DNA of 48,187 nucleotides, from contig NZ_JAVFVV010000030.1 of assembly GCF_030929505.1 (NCBI RefSeq), positions 1 through 48,187 on the forward strand, written 5' to 3'. Shown here in pieces: positions 32,466-40,456 of this stretch; position 1 is the first letter of the stretch; each line of letters begins with the position of its first letter. The notes under the pieces are model-generated. The model saw only the letters and a list, made by a program, of their open reading frames with translations, did not search any database and was not told the DNA's origin. Source of the stretch: Mesorhizobium sp. LHD-90 (GTDB lineage Bacteria > Pseudomonadota > Alphaproteobacteria > Rhizobiales > Rhizobiaceae). A program made the position numbers and the translations under genes.

Positions 32466-33083
32466 TCAGTTTTGGCCGCTGAATTCCGATTCCAGCGCTT
32501 CCGAGCGCTGGACAACGGCGAACTCGATGGCGATGCCATCGTCGAAGTGGCGCACGACCTGACCACGCATGGTGCCGAGCACGACCTGGATGCCCAGCGC
32601 CGGCCGGACATCGATTTCGACCGCGGCGCCGGAGAGCGAAAGGTCGATAATGCGACATGGATACTGGCGGCCATCCGTGAGCTGCAGCGTGCTCATCGGG
32701 TTGCGCGGTGCGATGCGCTCGTGGCGGCGGTCTTCGGGCAGGTCCAGTTCGTGCTTGTTGGCGAGCCAGGTCAACTGCGCCGCGAGCTTGTCCTTCTTGC
32801 GGTCCGACGCGATGATGGTCATCGCGAAACCGTCTTCCAGCGCGCGCGTGACGACGCCTTCGACGCGGCCGATATGATCGATATAGGCGATGATCTTTTC
32901 GCCGGGCAGACCGATCTTGTCGGCGCGGAGCGCGACGTTGCCGGGCGACATGTCGATGACCTGGCAGGGATGCTCGCTGCGGTCCTCGAGCATGAAGCGG
33001 CCATAGATCTTCACGCGCACCCGTTGGAAGTTGCGCCGCTCAACCTTCGATGGCGATTGGTCCACTGCCGTCGCCCTGATCAC
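32466..33083 (-). CDS. Double PilZ-domain protein (c-di-GMP receptor candidate)
   Basis: This 205-residue cytoplasmic protein has two PilZ domains in tandem. The first starts with ERRNFQRVRV and has DMSPGNVAL, where the usual glycine is Asn. The second starts with EDRRHERIAP and has the canonical DLSLSGAAVE. Both keep the RxxxR arginines that clamp c-di-GMP, but only the second has the full DxSxxG. I therefore infer that the second domain binds the messenger and the first may be structural. The GTG at 33083 is chosen because GGAGCAGGA precedes it; longer frames have an unconvincing N-terminus. It lies 115 nt after the PAS gene on the same strand. Confidence 0.85.
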   Translation of the reverse strand: MIRATAVDQSPSKVERRNFQRVRVKIYGRFMLEDRSEHPCQVIDMSPGNVALRADKIGLPGEKIIAYIDHIGRVEGVVTRALEDGFAMTIIASDRKKDKLAAQLTWLANKHELDLPEDRRHERIAPRNPMSTLQLTDGRQYPCRIIDLSLSGAAVEIDVRPALGIQVVLGTMRGQVVRHFDDGIAIEFAVVQRSEALESEFSGQN

Positions 33084-33198
33084 TGGTCCTGCTCCGCTCG
33101 ACTGCCAAATCCGCGCAATATTAGCTGGATGGCAATTAGATATCGTCAGAGAGGTTAACGGCGGGTAATTATGACGGCTGTTTTGCCGCCGGAAGCAA

Positions 33199-33834
33199 CT
33201 ATTCCATCCGTCCGCCCGGCAATACCACAAGATGGCGTATCCGGCGCGCGCCGACCGGGCCAGACGGCGGCTGCGGCTCGTCGCGACCGGACGACGTCGA
33301 CGCCACCCGAACCGCCGGCCTATTCTTCAGGAACATCGGCTCGCGGTCCGGATTGACGATTCGCACTGCCTCCACGCCAGCGTCCGACACCGGATCGGCG
33401 CCCAGCCAATAGGGTTTGGACTCTGGCGAGATGATGCCGAGCGCCCGGCGATGCTCCTCGCCGCCGTCGAGGGGAAGCAGCAGCAGTTCCATCGACACGG
33501 AGCGCTGACCGCGCGAAATGCCTTCATACGATATGACCAGCACGGACTTTTCGTGGAAGACGGCTTGCACCAGCCGCATGACCATGCGGCTGTCGTTCTC
33601 TCGCCACAGGGACGAGAAAGCGAAGCCCTTGAGCTCGCGGCCATAGATGGCGCAGAGGCGCGTGCCGGCGAGCCGGAAGACCGCTTCGCCGCGCGAATCA
33701 TTTTCAAGGATGAAGGTATCGCCCAGCAACGCCTTGATGTCGGCGGGCTCGATTTCGGTCCGACGCGGCGCCGGACGTCCGTCCCGCAGGCGGTTCCAAT
33801 ATTGGAACAGGTTGACCGATGCTTCCCGTTTCAT
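33199..33834 (-). CDS. PAS_5-domain protein
   Basis: This 211-residue soluble protein begins with LFQYWNRLRDGRPAPRRTEI, then DIKALLGDTFILE and FRLAGTRLCAIYGRELKG, which is the PAS_5 (PF07310) family of alphaproteobacteria. The C-terminal 70 residues are polar, Arg- and Pro-rich and probably disordered. PAS_5 proteins have no attached output domain and their role is unknown. It was started at ATG 33834; longer frames add 40 residues without domain match. It is followed by the PilZ gene on the same strand, so they may be co-transcribed. Confidence 0.82.
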   Translation of the reverse strand: MKREASVNLFQYWNRLRDGRPAPRRTEIEPADIKALLGDTFILENDSRGEAVFRLAGTRLCAIYGRELKGFAFSSLWRENDSRMVMRLVQAVFHEKSVLVISYEGISRGQRSVSMELLLLPLDGGEEHRRALGIISPESKPYWLGADPVSDAGVEAVRIVNPDREPMFLKNRPAVRVASTSSGRDEPQPPSGPVGARRIRHLVVLPGGRME

Positions 33835-33989
33835 GCCGATCCAATCCACGCGTCTTGCTGTCCGCTGTATCAGCGACGGACAGGGAACGTGTCCGCTGAC
33901 TGCTACATGCGTGGCGGAGCAGGATGCGTGCCAGCCTTGCCTTGGGTTGTTCACGGGTCGGGAGCGTTAAGGTTAACTTTCGGTTTAGA

Positions 33990-34136
33990 TTGCACGCAGC
34001 AGGCCGCCGTGAGATCACTATGAGCACTCCACGGCGCGGTTGCGGACATCAGCTTGCGCCACTTCAGTCAAAAATCTTCGGGACGAGCGGGGGCTCGACC
34101 GGCCGTCCAGCATTTTCTGGGCGGCCTTCTTTTTTG
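33990..34136 (+). ncRNA. Candidate small RNA or attenuated leader
   Basis: The plus strand between the PAS and rhomboid genes ends in a good Rho-independent terminator but contains no credible protein gene, so a short noncoding transcript is a reasonable reading. The 5' end is not defined; 33990 is a guess placed after an AT-rich stretch (GGTTAACTTTCGGTTTAG). Two hairpins (34084-34097 and 34101-34126) would make up its 3' half. I could not match it to a named rhizobial sRNA family from memory. Confidence 0.4.
34101..34135 (+). terminator. Strong Rho-independent terminator
   Basis: Arms GGCCGTCCAG (34101-34110) and CTGGGCGGCC (34117-34126) pair at 9 of 10 positions plus one T-G wobble, with loop CATTTT. 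TTCTTTTTT follows directly. It does not follow any recognised plus-strand gene. Confidence 0.75.
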
Positions 34137-34255
34137 ATTCGTGGAGATTGCCTCGGCGATTCGGCACAGGCTGGCGGACCGCCGTCGTGAAAATCCGGTC
34201 CCGCGGGCAGGCGGCCATTTTGCTTTGCTTCCGTATGCGCTAGCAAGCAGCCACG

Positions 34256-34972
34256 ATGAGCGAACAACCTGCCAGGACCATTCCGCCGGAACCGCGAGAG
34301 AGGCCGCGCGAACCGGTCTTCAACATGCCGGGCGTCGTGGTTCTTCTGATCGCGATCTGCGCGATGGTGCATGTCGTGAGCGTCTACGCGCTGAACAGAG
34401 GTCAATACGGCGACCTGTTGCTGCGCGCCGCCTTCATCCCGATCCGCTATTCCGGCATGTTCGACCTCGATGTCTATGCCTTCACGACGCCGTTCACCTA
34501 CACGTTCCTGCATGGCGACTGGCTGCATCTAGGCATCAACATGGTGTGGCTCGCGGCCTTCGGTTCGCCGCTGGCCAACCGGCTGGGGACATTGCGCTTC
34601 CTGCTCTTCTGGGCGGTTACCGGATTGTCGGCGGCAGCCTTGCACTGGGCGATCCATCCGCTCGACCAGGGGCCGCTCATCGGCGCGTCCGGCGCAATCT
34701 CCGGCATGATGGGAGCGGCGACGCGGTTTGCCTTCCGCATCGAACGCCGCGGCAATCGGGCGTCGTTCGGCGGGCCGGTCTTGCCAGTCAGCGAGGTGTT
34801 CCGCTCGCGCGGCGTCGTGACTTTCCTGGCTTTCTGGATGCTGACCAACCTTGCGACCGGCTATTTCGGTTTCGGTCCTGGCGCCGAGGCCGCGATCGCC
34901 TGGGAGGCTCACATCGGCGGCTTCGTCGCAGGCTTCCTGGGCGTGCCCTATTTTCTCGGCAAGCTCCGCTGA
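34256..34972 (+). CDS. Rhomboid-family intramembrane serine protease
   Basis: This 238-residue inner-membrane protein has a polar Pro/Arg-rich N-terminal tail of about 22 residues and six hydrophobic segments. The catalytic dyad is intact: S145 in IGASGAISG and H219 in WEAHIGGFVAG. The supporting loop HGDWLHLGINMVW supplies the conserved His and Asn of the oxyanion pocket. A GxxxG pair (GFGPG, GGFVAGFLG) packs the last helices. Substrates of rhizobial rhomboids are unknown. The ATG at 34256 has only a weak ribosome-binding site, and the leader contains a terminator, so expression may be attenuated. Confidence 0.9.
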   Translation: MSEQPARTIPPEPRERPREPVFNMPGVVVLLIAICAMVHVVSVYALNRGQYGDLLLRAAFIPIRYSGMFDLDVYAFTTPFTYTFLHGDWLHLGINMVWLAAFGSPLANRLGTLRFLLFWAVTGLSAAALHWAIHPLDQGPLIGASGAISGMMGAATRFAFRIERRGNRASFGGPVLPVSEVFRSRGVVTFLAFWMLTNLATGYFGFGPGAEAAIAWEAHIGGFVAGFLGVPYFLGKLR

Positions 34973-35104
34973 CCGCAGACAAAGGTAGCCATCGCGCCGC
35001 CAGGTTTCAGACACTTGCATTGGCCGGGCACGAGGGGCACGATATGCCACGGATCGGCGTGCGCTGGTCGCGCCGCGTTCGTTCGACGATAGCTGGAGGA
35101 CGCC

Positions 35105-35536
35105 ATGACGGTGAAGGCAATTCTGGAACGGAAGGGCCACGACGTATTCACGATCGGCCCCAACGAAAGGCTGTCAACGGCGATACAGATGCTGGCGGAG
35201 CATCGGATCGGCGCCGTGGTCGTGACCAATGGCGACCGCAAGATCGTCGGCATCCTCTCCGAACGCGACATCGTGCGGCAGGTCGGTCGCGACGGCGCGG
35301 CGGCGCTCGACCGCAGCGTGCGTGAGGTGATGACCCCGAAAGTCAGCATCTGCAACGAGAACCATACCGTCAACGAAGTCATGGAGATCATGACCAAGGG
35401 GCGGTTCCGCCATCTGCCGGTGGAAAAGAACGGCCAGCTCGATGGCATCGTCTCGATCGGCGACGTGGTGAAGCGCCGCATCGAGGACGTAGAGCGCGAG
35501 GCCGAGCAGATCCGGGAATATATCGCGACGGCGTAA
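35105..35536 (+). CDS. Tandem CBS-domain protein
   Basis: This 143-residue protein consists of two CBS domains forming one Bateman module (about residues 10-65 and 75-135). Typical blocks are MLAEHRIGAVVVTNGDRKIV with GILSERDIVRQV in the first, and MTPKVSICNENHTVNEVMEI with MTKGRFRHLPV and GIVSIGDVVK in the second. Such modules bind AMP, ATP, NADH or related nucleotides and usually sense energy state. No catalytic domain is attached. GGAGG lies six bases before the ATG. It is convergent with the YjhX-like gene and shares a terminator with it. Confidence 0.92.
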   Translation: MTVKAILERKGHDVFTIGPNERLSTAIQMLAEHRIGAVVVTNGDRKIVGILSERDIVRQVGRDGAAALDRSVREVMTPKVSICNENHTVNEVMEIMTKGRFRHLPVEKNGQLDGIVSIGDVVKRRIEDVEREAEQIREYIATA

Positions 35537-35539
35537 GAA

Positions 35540-35562
35540 CCGGCCGGGTCGAGCCCGGCCGG
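35540..35562. terminator. Shared terminator between CBS and YjhX-like genes
   Basis: Perfect 9-bp arms CCGGCCGGG and CCCGGCCGG enclose TCGAG, with TTTT a few bases later on the plus strand. It ends the CBS gene and lies next to the stop of the convergent small gene. Confidence 0.75.
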
Positions 35563-35572
35563 CCCCGTTTTC

Positions 35573-35830
35573 CTAGCGGTTGTCCAGTTCCGACCGCACC
35601 AGCTCCAGACCGCGCCGGGTGATGCGATAGGGGCCGCCTTGCGACGAGGAGACCGCCCGCTTGCGCTTCAGCTTGCGGAAGAGGTCGAGGTCGAAGCCCG
35701 GATAGCGCCAGCCGTCGCGGGTCAGGCAATGCGCAGCCTCTATCCTTTTGCGTTCGTCCTTTTCGATTTCGATGCGCCCGCCCTGGGCGAGCAGATGCAA
35801 AATGCGCTGTTCCGTGCGCGAGATGTCCAT
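35573..35830 (-). CDS. YjhX/UPF0386-family small protein
   Basis: This 85-residue protein matches the UPF0386 family in both length and blocks: MDISRTEQRILHLLAQGGRI, RDGWRYPGFDLDLFRKLKRK and YRITRRGLELVRSELDNR. The family has a winged-helix look. In Escherichia coli, YjhX has been described as a putative toxin whose partner YjhQ is an acetyltransferase; no such partner is adjacent here. I used ATG 35830, which gives the usual length; a longer in-frame start at 35872 adds 14 residues without family match. A perfect 10-bp hairpin (35919-35943) lies in its upstream region. Confidence 0.82.
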   Translation of the reverse strand: MDISRTEQRILHLLAQGGRIEIEKDERKRIEAAHCLTRDGWRYPGFDLDLFRKLKRKRAVSSSQGGPYRITRRGLELVRSELDNR

Positions 35831-35918
35831 TGGAAAATGTCCCGGGAAAACCTGGCCGTATGGCCAAAACAAAAAGCCGCAGCCGCGAAAACTCGCGGCA
35901 CGGGGTTCAGGTTTTCAG

Positions 35919-35943
35919 GCCCTGCCTTGCCGAAAGGCAGGGC
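35919..35943. repeat. Perfect 10-bp hairpin upstream of the YjhX-like gene
   Basis: GCCCTGCCTT (35919-35928) and AAGGCAGGGC (35934-35943) form a stem with a 5-nt loop. No T-run follows on either side, so it is not a standard terminator. A smaller stem CCGCGA-AAAC-TCGCGG lies at 35883-35898, closer to the gene. Together they could fold in the 5' leader of the YjhX-like mRNA. Confidence 0.6.
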
Positions 35944-36066
35944 TTCAGCGGGTCTCAGCGTAAGAAGACATCCACACTCCATCGGGAGGCGGTGCGTATA
36001 ACCGATCGGCGGACGGAAGGCTATGTGGTCGGATGGCTCTCGGCGGCCAAAGATGGGTCTCGACGA

Positions 36067-36690
36067 TCAGTACAATCTGAGCAAGGTCGGTATCGCGCCA
36101 ATGTCACGCAAATATTCGACGACTTCGAGCGCCGGGAAAAACGCAAGGAAAAACAATCCATCTTGAAACGTACGCCTCAGCGCTCTTGGTGAAAATCGCG
36201 TGTCGGAACTCTCGGCGTACAAGAACGGATTGGGCCAAAATAGCGGAGTTCTCGCTTCGTACGCCTCGTATGTTGCTCCGAATTTCGCTCTCAGAAACAT
36301 CGCCTCTTTCGAGGCCGTGAAAGCGAAAACCGCATAGGTGGCGGTCCCCAGGACGATTGCGGCGATCAACGAGCCGAACATCATGCCGATCCCGATGGCG
36401 CCGATTGTCGAGAAGAAATAGAGCGGATTGCGGCTGATCGAATATGGACCAACCGCCACCAATTCCTCGTTCTTTTTGCCGCCGACATAAAGGATAGACC
36501 ACAATCTGCCGACAACGCATGCAAGGACGAGAGCCAGGCCGACCATTTCTATGACTTCATGCGCCAAGGCATCCTCATTCCAAGCCGGACGCGAAGCAAC
36601 GAGCACAGCAGCACTCAGGATCGCACCGAGCTGCACCGCCCGAAGTCGCTTGAGTTGGTGAAACGGCCTGATCTCAAGAGCCTTTTCCAT
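36067..36690 (-). CDS. Isoprenylcysteine methyltransferase-like membrane protein (ICMT/PEMT superfamily)
   Basis: This 207-residue membrane protein has about four or five hydrophobic helices. The diagnostic block VAVGPYSISRNPLYFFSTIG (about 80-99) matches the SAM-binding region of the ICMT/PEMT fold, with the conserved RNP-x-Y. It is followed by KEAMFLRAKFGATYEAYEAR, the usual acidic and Tyr segment. Bacterial members methylate unknown small molecules or lipids. The last 60 residues extend beyond the canonical domain. Base composition is visibly less GC-rich than in flanking genes, suggesting later acquisition together with the YjhX-like gene. The ribosome-binding site is weak. Confidence 0.8.
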   Translation of the reverse strand: MEKALEIRPFHQLKRLRAVQLGAILSAAVLVASRPAWNEDALAHEVIEMVGLALVLACVVGRLWSILYVGGKKNEELVAVGPYSISRNPLYFFSTIGAIGIGMMFGSLIAAIVLGTATYAVFAFTASKEAMFLRAKFGATYEAYEARTPLFWPNPFLYAESSDTRFSPRALRRTFQDGLFFLAFFPALEVVEYLRDIGAIPTLLRLY

Positions 36691-36908
36691 AGTCGACAGT
36701 CCAGCTTCGGAGCTGCTCCTTCGAACAGGTCATCGAACTAAGCGCGAACATTGTGGCTTTTTCGCAGGTTGCCAGTATGGAGTGAGAAGCCGACAGATCA
36801 TCCGGACGGAGAATCGTCGCCAGTTACCCGGTTCCCCGACCCTTGCCTGTCGCCGCCAATTCGAATAGCCAGACCCGGATCAATTTGCGCCTTTCCGGCC
36901 GGACAGCT

Positions 36909-38411
36909 ATGACCCTCATCGACACCCGCACGCCCGATCCGAAACGTTTTATCCCCGGCGCCACAGGCGACTGGGAGGTGATCATCGGCATGGAGGTCCA
37001 CGCCCAGGTCACCTCCGAGGCAAAGCTGTTCTCGGGCGCGTCGACCTCGTTCGGCGCGGCGCCCAACGACAATGTCAGCCTGGTCGACGCAGCCATGCCG
37101 GGCATGCTGCCGGTGATCAACGAGGAATGCGTGCGCCAGGCGATCCGCACCGGGCTCGGGCTGAAGGCTGAGATCAACCACAAGTCGGTTTTCGACCGGA
37201 AGAACTATTTTTATCCGGACCTCCCGCACGGCTACCAGATCTCGCAGTTCAAGCAGCCGATCGTCGGCGAGGGTATCGTCGCCGTGTCGGTCGGGCCGGA
37301 TTCGAAGGGCCAGTTCGAGGAGATCGAGGTCGGCATCGAGCGGCTGCATCTGGAGCAGGATGCAGGCAAGTCGATCCACGACCAGCATCCGACCATGTCC
37401 TATGTCGACCTGAACCGCTCGGGCGTGGCGCTGATGGAGATCGTCTCGAAGCCGGACCTGCGCTCCTCGGAAGAGGCGAAGGCCTATGTGACGAAGCTCA
37501 GGACCATCGTGCGCTATCTCGGCACCTGCGACGGCAACATGGAAGAAGGCTCGCTGCGCGCCGACGTCAACGTTTCGGTACGCAAGCCGGGCGGCGCGTT
37601 CGGCACGCGCTGCGAGATCAAGAACGTCAACTCCATCCGCTTCATCGGCCAGGCGATCGAATACGAGGCGCGCCGCCAGATCGCGATCCTCGAGGATGGC
37701 GGCAAGATCGACCAGGAGACGCGGCTGTTCGACCCCAACAAGGGCGAAACGCGGTCGATGCGTTCAAAGGAAGAGGCGCACGACTACCGCTATTTCCCTG
37801 ATCCGGACCTTTTGCCGCTGGAATTCGACCAGGCCTATGTCGACGCTCTTGCCGCCGGCCTCCCGGAGTTGCCGGACGACAAGCGCACGCGGCTGATCTC
37901 GGCGCTCGGCCTCACTGCCTACGATGCCTCGGTGCTGGTGTCCGAAAAGGCCGTTGCCGACTATTTCGAGAAAGTCGCGGCCGGCCGCGACGGCAAGGCG
38001 GCCGCCAACTGGGTGATCAACGACCTGCTTGGCGCGTTGAACAAAGCCGGCAGAGCCATTGAAGACGCACCGGTTTCGCCTGGGCAACTGGGCGCGATCA
38101 TCGACCTGATCAAGGAAGGCACGATCTCCGGCAAGATCGCAAAAGACCTGTTCGAAATCGTCTGGAACGAAGGCGGCGACCCGAAAACGCTGGTCGAAAG
38201 CCGCGGCATGAAGCAGGTCACCGACACCGGAGCCATCGAGAAGGCGGTGGACGACGTGATCGCTGCCAATCCGGAAAAAGCCGAGCAGGCGAAGGCCAAG
38301 CCTACGCTGGCCGGCTGGTTCGTCGGCCAGGTGATGAAGGCGACCGGTGGCAAGGCCAACCCGCAGGCGGTGAACGACCTGGTGAAGGCCAAGCTCGGCA
38401 TCGAGGGATAA
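36909..38411 (+). CDS. gatB: Aspartyl/glutamyl-tRNA amidotransferase subunit B
   Basis: This 500-residue kinase/transamidase subunit works with GatA and GatC to convert Glu-tRNA(Gln) and Asp-tRNA(Asn) into the amidated forms. The family start [20 protein letters not shown] is intact, as are [16 protein letters not shown] and [16 protein letters not shown]. The C-terminal helical YqeY-like tail domain that grips tRNA covers about residues 350-495. I used ATG 36909, which starts [10 protein letters not shown]; a frame extension to 36843 adds 22 residues of no family match. gatA and gatC are not in the window. The downstream GNAT gene starts two bases after the stop, so both are probably co-transcribed. 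Confidence 0.96.
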   Translation: MTLIDTRTPDPKRFIPGATGDWEVIIGMEVHAQVTSEAKLFSGASTSFGAAPNDNVSLVDAAMPGMLPVINEECVRQAIRTGLGLKAEINHKSVFDRKNYFYPDLPHGYQISQFKQPIVGEGIVAVSVGPDSKGQFEEIEVGIERLHLEQDAGKSIHDQHPTMSYVDLNRSGVALMEIVSKPDLRSSEEAKAYVTKLRTIVRYLGTCDGNMEEGSLRADVNVSVRKPGGAFGTRCEIKNVNSIRFIGQAIEYEARRQIAILEDGGKIDQETRLFDPNKGETRSMRSKEEAHDYRYFPDPDLLPLEFDQAYVDALAAGLPELPDDKRTRLISALGLTAYDASVLVSEKAVADYFEKVAAGRDGKAAANWVINDLLGALNKAGRAIEDAPVSPGQLGAIIDLIKEGTISGKIAKDLFEIVWNEGGDPKTLVESRGMKQVTDTGAIEKAVDDVIAANPEKAEQAKAKPTLAGWFVGQVMKATGGKANPQAVNDLVKAKLGIEG

Positions 38412-38413
38412 AA

Positions 38414-38905
38414 ATGTTCCTGCGCACCGCCAGCGAGCGCGATCTTCCGGCGGTGCGCGACCTGCTGGTGGAGACCTGGCACGCCACCTACGATTCGATC
38501 TACGGCGTCGACAAGGTCTCGGAGATCACCGACGAGTGGCATTCGATTCCGTCGCTGAAGGCGCGGCTCGCGCGGCCGAACTCCGAATTCGTGGTTGCCG
38601 ACGACGGCAAGAGCCTCGGTGGCATGGCCTATGCGGCCGGCACCAGCGATCCCAAGATCGTGATCCTGCATCAGCTCTATGTGCGGCCGACCCTGCAGCG
38701 AAGCGGGCTCGGCCGGTTGCTTCTCGAGGAGATCGAGGACAGCTTTCCGGATGCACGGATGCTTCGGCTCGAGGTGGAGGCGCAAAACCTGCCGGCCATC
38801 GCCTTTTACCGCAGGAACGGTTTTGAGCCGCGGGGCGAGGTGGCGAACTGCGGCGGCTCAAGGTTCGCCATTCCCGCACTGGTCTACGAGAAGCGCCTGG
38901 ATTAA
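38414..38905 (+). CDS. GNAT-family N-acetyltransferase
   Basis: This 163-residue protein has the single-domain GNAT fold. The N-terminal strand-helix MFLRTASERDLPAVRDLLVE, the acetyl-CoA loop VRPTLQRSGLGRLLLEEIE (Q/R-x-x-G-x-G form) and AFYRRNGFEPRGEV are all in place. The segment WHATYDSIYGVDKVSEI is typical of RimI-like relatives. It begins two bases after gatB with GAGGG upstream, so it is likely translated from the same mRNA. The acceptor substrate is unknown. Confidence 0.9.
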   Translation: MFLRTASERDLPAVRDLLVETWHATYDSIYGVDKVSEITDEWHSIPSLKARLARPNSEFVVADDGKSLGGMAYAAGTSDPKIVILHQLYVRPTLQRSGLGRLLLEEIEDSFPDARMLRLEVEAQNLPAIAFYRRNGFEPRGEVANCGGSRFAIPALVYEKRLD

Positions 38906-38969
38906 GCGCCTGGCGTGGCGCCATGGGTCGCCGACCCGCACTTCAAAGGCGAGCCGGCGGGCATTTGCA

Positions 38970-39305
38970 TCATTCCTTGCACTTCTCGTCTTCAGCCGTG
39001 GCAGCGGCGGTCTTGTCACCATGCTGCTGCGCCTCGACATCCTGTTGCGACGTGGCGAGATCCTTGTTGCCGCCGCCTTCCTGTTCGGCCAGCGGCATGT
39101 TGCTGCCGTCCTTGGCGACAGGATTGCCCGCCTTGGCCTGGCTGTCCGGCGTCTCCAGCGGAGCATGCGTGCCATCCTTGGCGATGGCCCCGGTCTTGTT
39201 CATGTCGGTGCCGGCGGCGGCCGTGTCGTCGGGACAAGCGGCCATTGCGGTGCCGGCGGCGAAAGATAGCGACGCCGCTACCAACAGGGAAGAAATCAGT
39301 CTCAT
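38970..39305 (-). CDS. Small secreted protein with internal repeat
   Basis: This 111-residue protein has a clear signal peptide (about 22 residues, MRLISSLLVAASLSFAAGTA then AMA-ACP). The mature chain is acidic, Gly/Ala/Lys-rich and low in hydrophobics, so probably extended. It contains a twofold repeat: AKDGTHAPLE and AKDGSNMPLA, separated by about 23 residues. The only two cysteines lie near the first mature residue and four residues before the end (DEKCKE). No family was recognised. It is convergent with the gatB/GNAT pair and divergent from the NDUFA12 gene. Confidence 0.7.
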   Translation of the reverse strand: MRLISSLLVAASLSFAAGTAMAACPDDTAAAGTDMNKTGAIAKDGTHAPLETPDSQAKAGNPVAKDGSNMPLAEQEGGGNKDLATSQQDVEAQQHGDKTAAATAEDEKCKE

Positions 39306-39499
39306 GTCGTGATCCTCCTAAATGGATGCCCAAGGACAGAACCGGCTCCGGCCGGCTTGGTTCCCGAGCGATGACGGCCAAAGCCCTCGCGGAAAGCAGC
39401 GTGGGACAACAGCCCGCACTTGCAACGGCCGGCGGGCGAGGCCATAACGGGCAAAATTCCGCGAAGCGCCTTTCAGGCGCCGGTCGGCCGAGGGATGCG

Positions 39500-39898
39500 A
39501 TGAAAGACTTCCTTGTCCAGTTCTTTACGTGGTGGAACGGCCAGACGCTCGGCACGCGTTTCCACACCTGGCGCTACGGCAGCAAGGTCGGGCAGGACGA
39601 GTTCGGCAACACCTACTACGAGGGCGGCACCGATTCGGAGGGCCGCACGCGTCGCTGGGTCATCTACAACGGGCTCGCCGAGGCCTCGGCCATCCCGCCC
39701 GGCTGGCACGGCTGGATGCATCACCGCGTCGACATGGCCCCGTCGCAGGAGAACTACAAGCCGCGCGAATGGCAGAAGGCCCATCAGCCGAACCTGACCG
39801 GCAGCCCCGCGGCGTATCGGCCGCCGGGGTCGCTTGCCCACGGCTCGCACCGGCCGCAGGTCACCGGCGACTACGACGCCTGGACGCCGGGCAGTTGA
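39500..39898 (+). CDS. NADH:ubiquinone oxidoreductase accessory subunit, NDUFA12 family
   Basis: This 132-residue protein belongs to the NDUFA12/B17.2 family of complex I accessory subunits found in alphaproteobacteria and mitochondria. The core is QTLGTRFHTWRYGSKVGQDE, NTYYEGG, RRWVIYNG and IPPGWHGWMHHRVDMAPSQE, which are the most conserved blocks. It docks on the peripheral arm of complex I. The C-terminal 40 residues are Pro/Gly-rich. ATG 39500 has GAGGGA upstream. It lies apart from the nuo operon, which is normal. Confidence 0.93.
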   Translation: MKDFLVQFFTWWNGQTLGTRFHTWRYGSKVGQDEFGNTYYEGGTDSEGRTRRWVIYNGLAEASAIPPGWHGWMHHRVDMAPSQENYKPREWQKAHQPNLTGSPAAYRPPGSLAHGSHRPQVTGDYDAWTPGS

Positions 39899-40006
39899 AT
39901 TGCCGTTGCGGTCCGTTCTCGCCACAATCCAGAATTAATCGCATGTTGACCATGACGGGCCGATAAGCCCCATGGTGGTCTGGCAACCCTTTCCGGATTC
40001 GTCCGC

Positions 40007-40438
40007 ATGATCTTTTCCCCAAAACAAGGCGGTGCAAGGCTGGCGGCGGTCGTGGCGGCCTGCATGACGCTGTTTGCGGCGCCGGCGCTGGCGGAACGCA
40101 TCGCCAATCCGGTCGCCGAGTTCACCGGAGTGGACAAGATCACCGGGCGCATCATCACCTTCGATGTCTATATCGACGAGACGGTGCAGTTCGGGGCGCT
40201 GCAGGTCACGCCGCGCGTCTGCTACTCGCGTGCCAAGGAAGAGGAGCCGAAGACGGACTCCTTCGTCGAGGTCGACGAGATCACGCTGGACCGAAAGATC
40301 CGGCGCATCTTCACCGGCTGGATGTTCGCGGAAAGCCCGGGCCTCAACGCCGTCGAGCACGCCGTCTACGACGTGTGGCTGAAGAGTTGCAAACAGGCCT
40401 CGGACGTGCCGCCGCCGGAAGCCAACAAGACCAACTAA
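40007..40438 (+). CDS. DUF2155-domain secreted protein
   Basis: This 143-residue protein has a signal peptide of about 29 residues (ending PALA-ERI) and the DUF2155 core: EFTGVDKITGRIITFDVYID, FGALQVTPRVCYSR, PKTDSFVEVDEITL and RRIFTGWMFAESPGLNAVEH then DVWLKSC. The two cysteines in VCYSR and KSCK probably form a disulfide. The family is confined largely to alphaproteobacteria, is periplasmic and its function is unknown. The gene lies between NDUFA12 and aat, and this order is common in Rhizobiales by my recollection. Confidence 0.92.
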   Translation: MIFSPKQGGARLAAVVAACMTLFAAPALAERIANPVAEFTGVDKITGRIITFDVYIDETVQFGALQVTPRVCYSRAKEEEPKTDSFVEVDEITLDRKIRRIFTGWMFAESPGLNAVEHAVYDVWLKSCKQASDVPPPEANKTN

Positions 40439-40456
40439 GCCGGACCTTCCAGAGCC

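Larger units (their letters stand above)
33835..34255. other. 421-nt region between PAS and rhomboid genes
   Basis: There is no convincing protein gene in this divergent region. It carries a CtrA-like TTAA-N7-TTTA site at 33973-33987, a CGAGC/GCTCG hairpin at 34084-34097 and a strong plus-strand terminator at 34101-34135. The terminator lies 120 nt before the rhomboid start, so something upstream of it is probably transcribed as a separate small RNA or as an attenuated leader. Confidence 0.6.

Noticed and set aside
33152-33172. Possible CtrA site (TTAA-N7-TAAT) between the PAS and PilZ genes
   Set aside because: The second half mismatches the consensus at two positions.
38414-38905. GNAT acetyltransferase as the YjhQ-type antitoxin partner of the YjhX-like protein
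   Set aside because: It lies 2.6 kb away on the opposite strand beyond gatB and is coupled to gatB instead.
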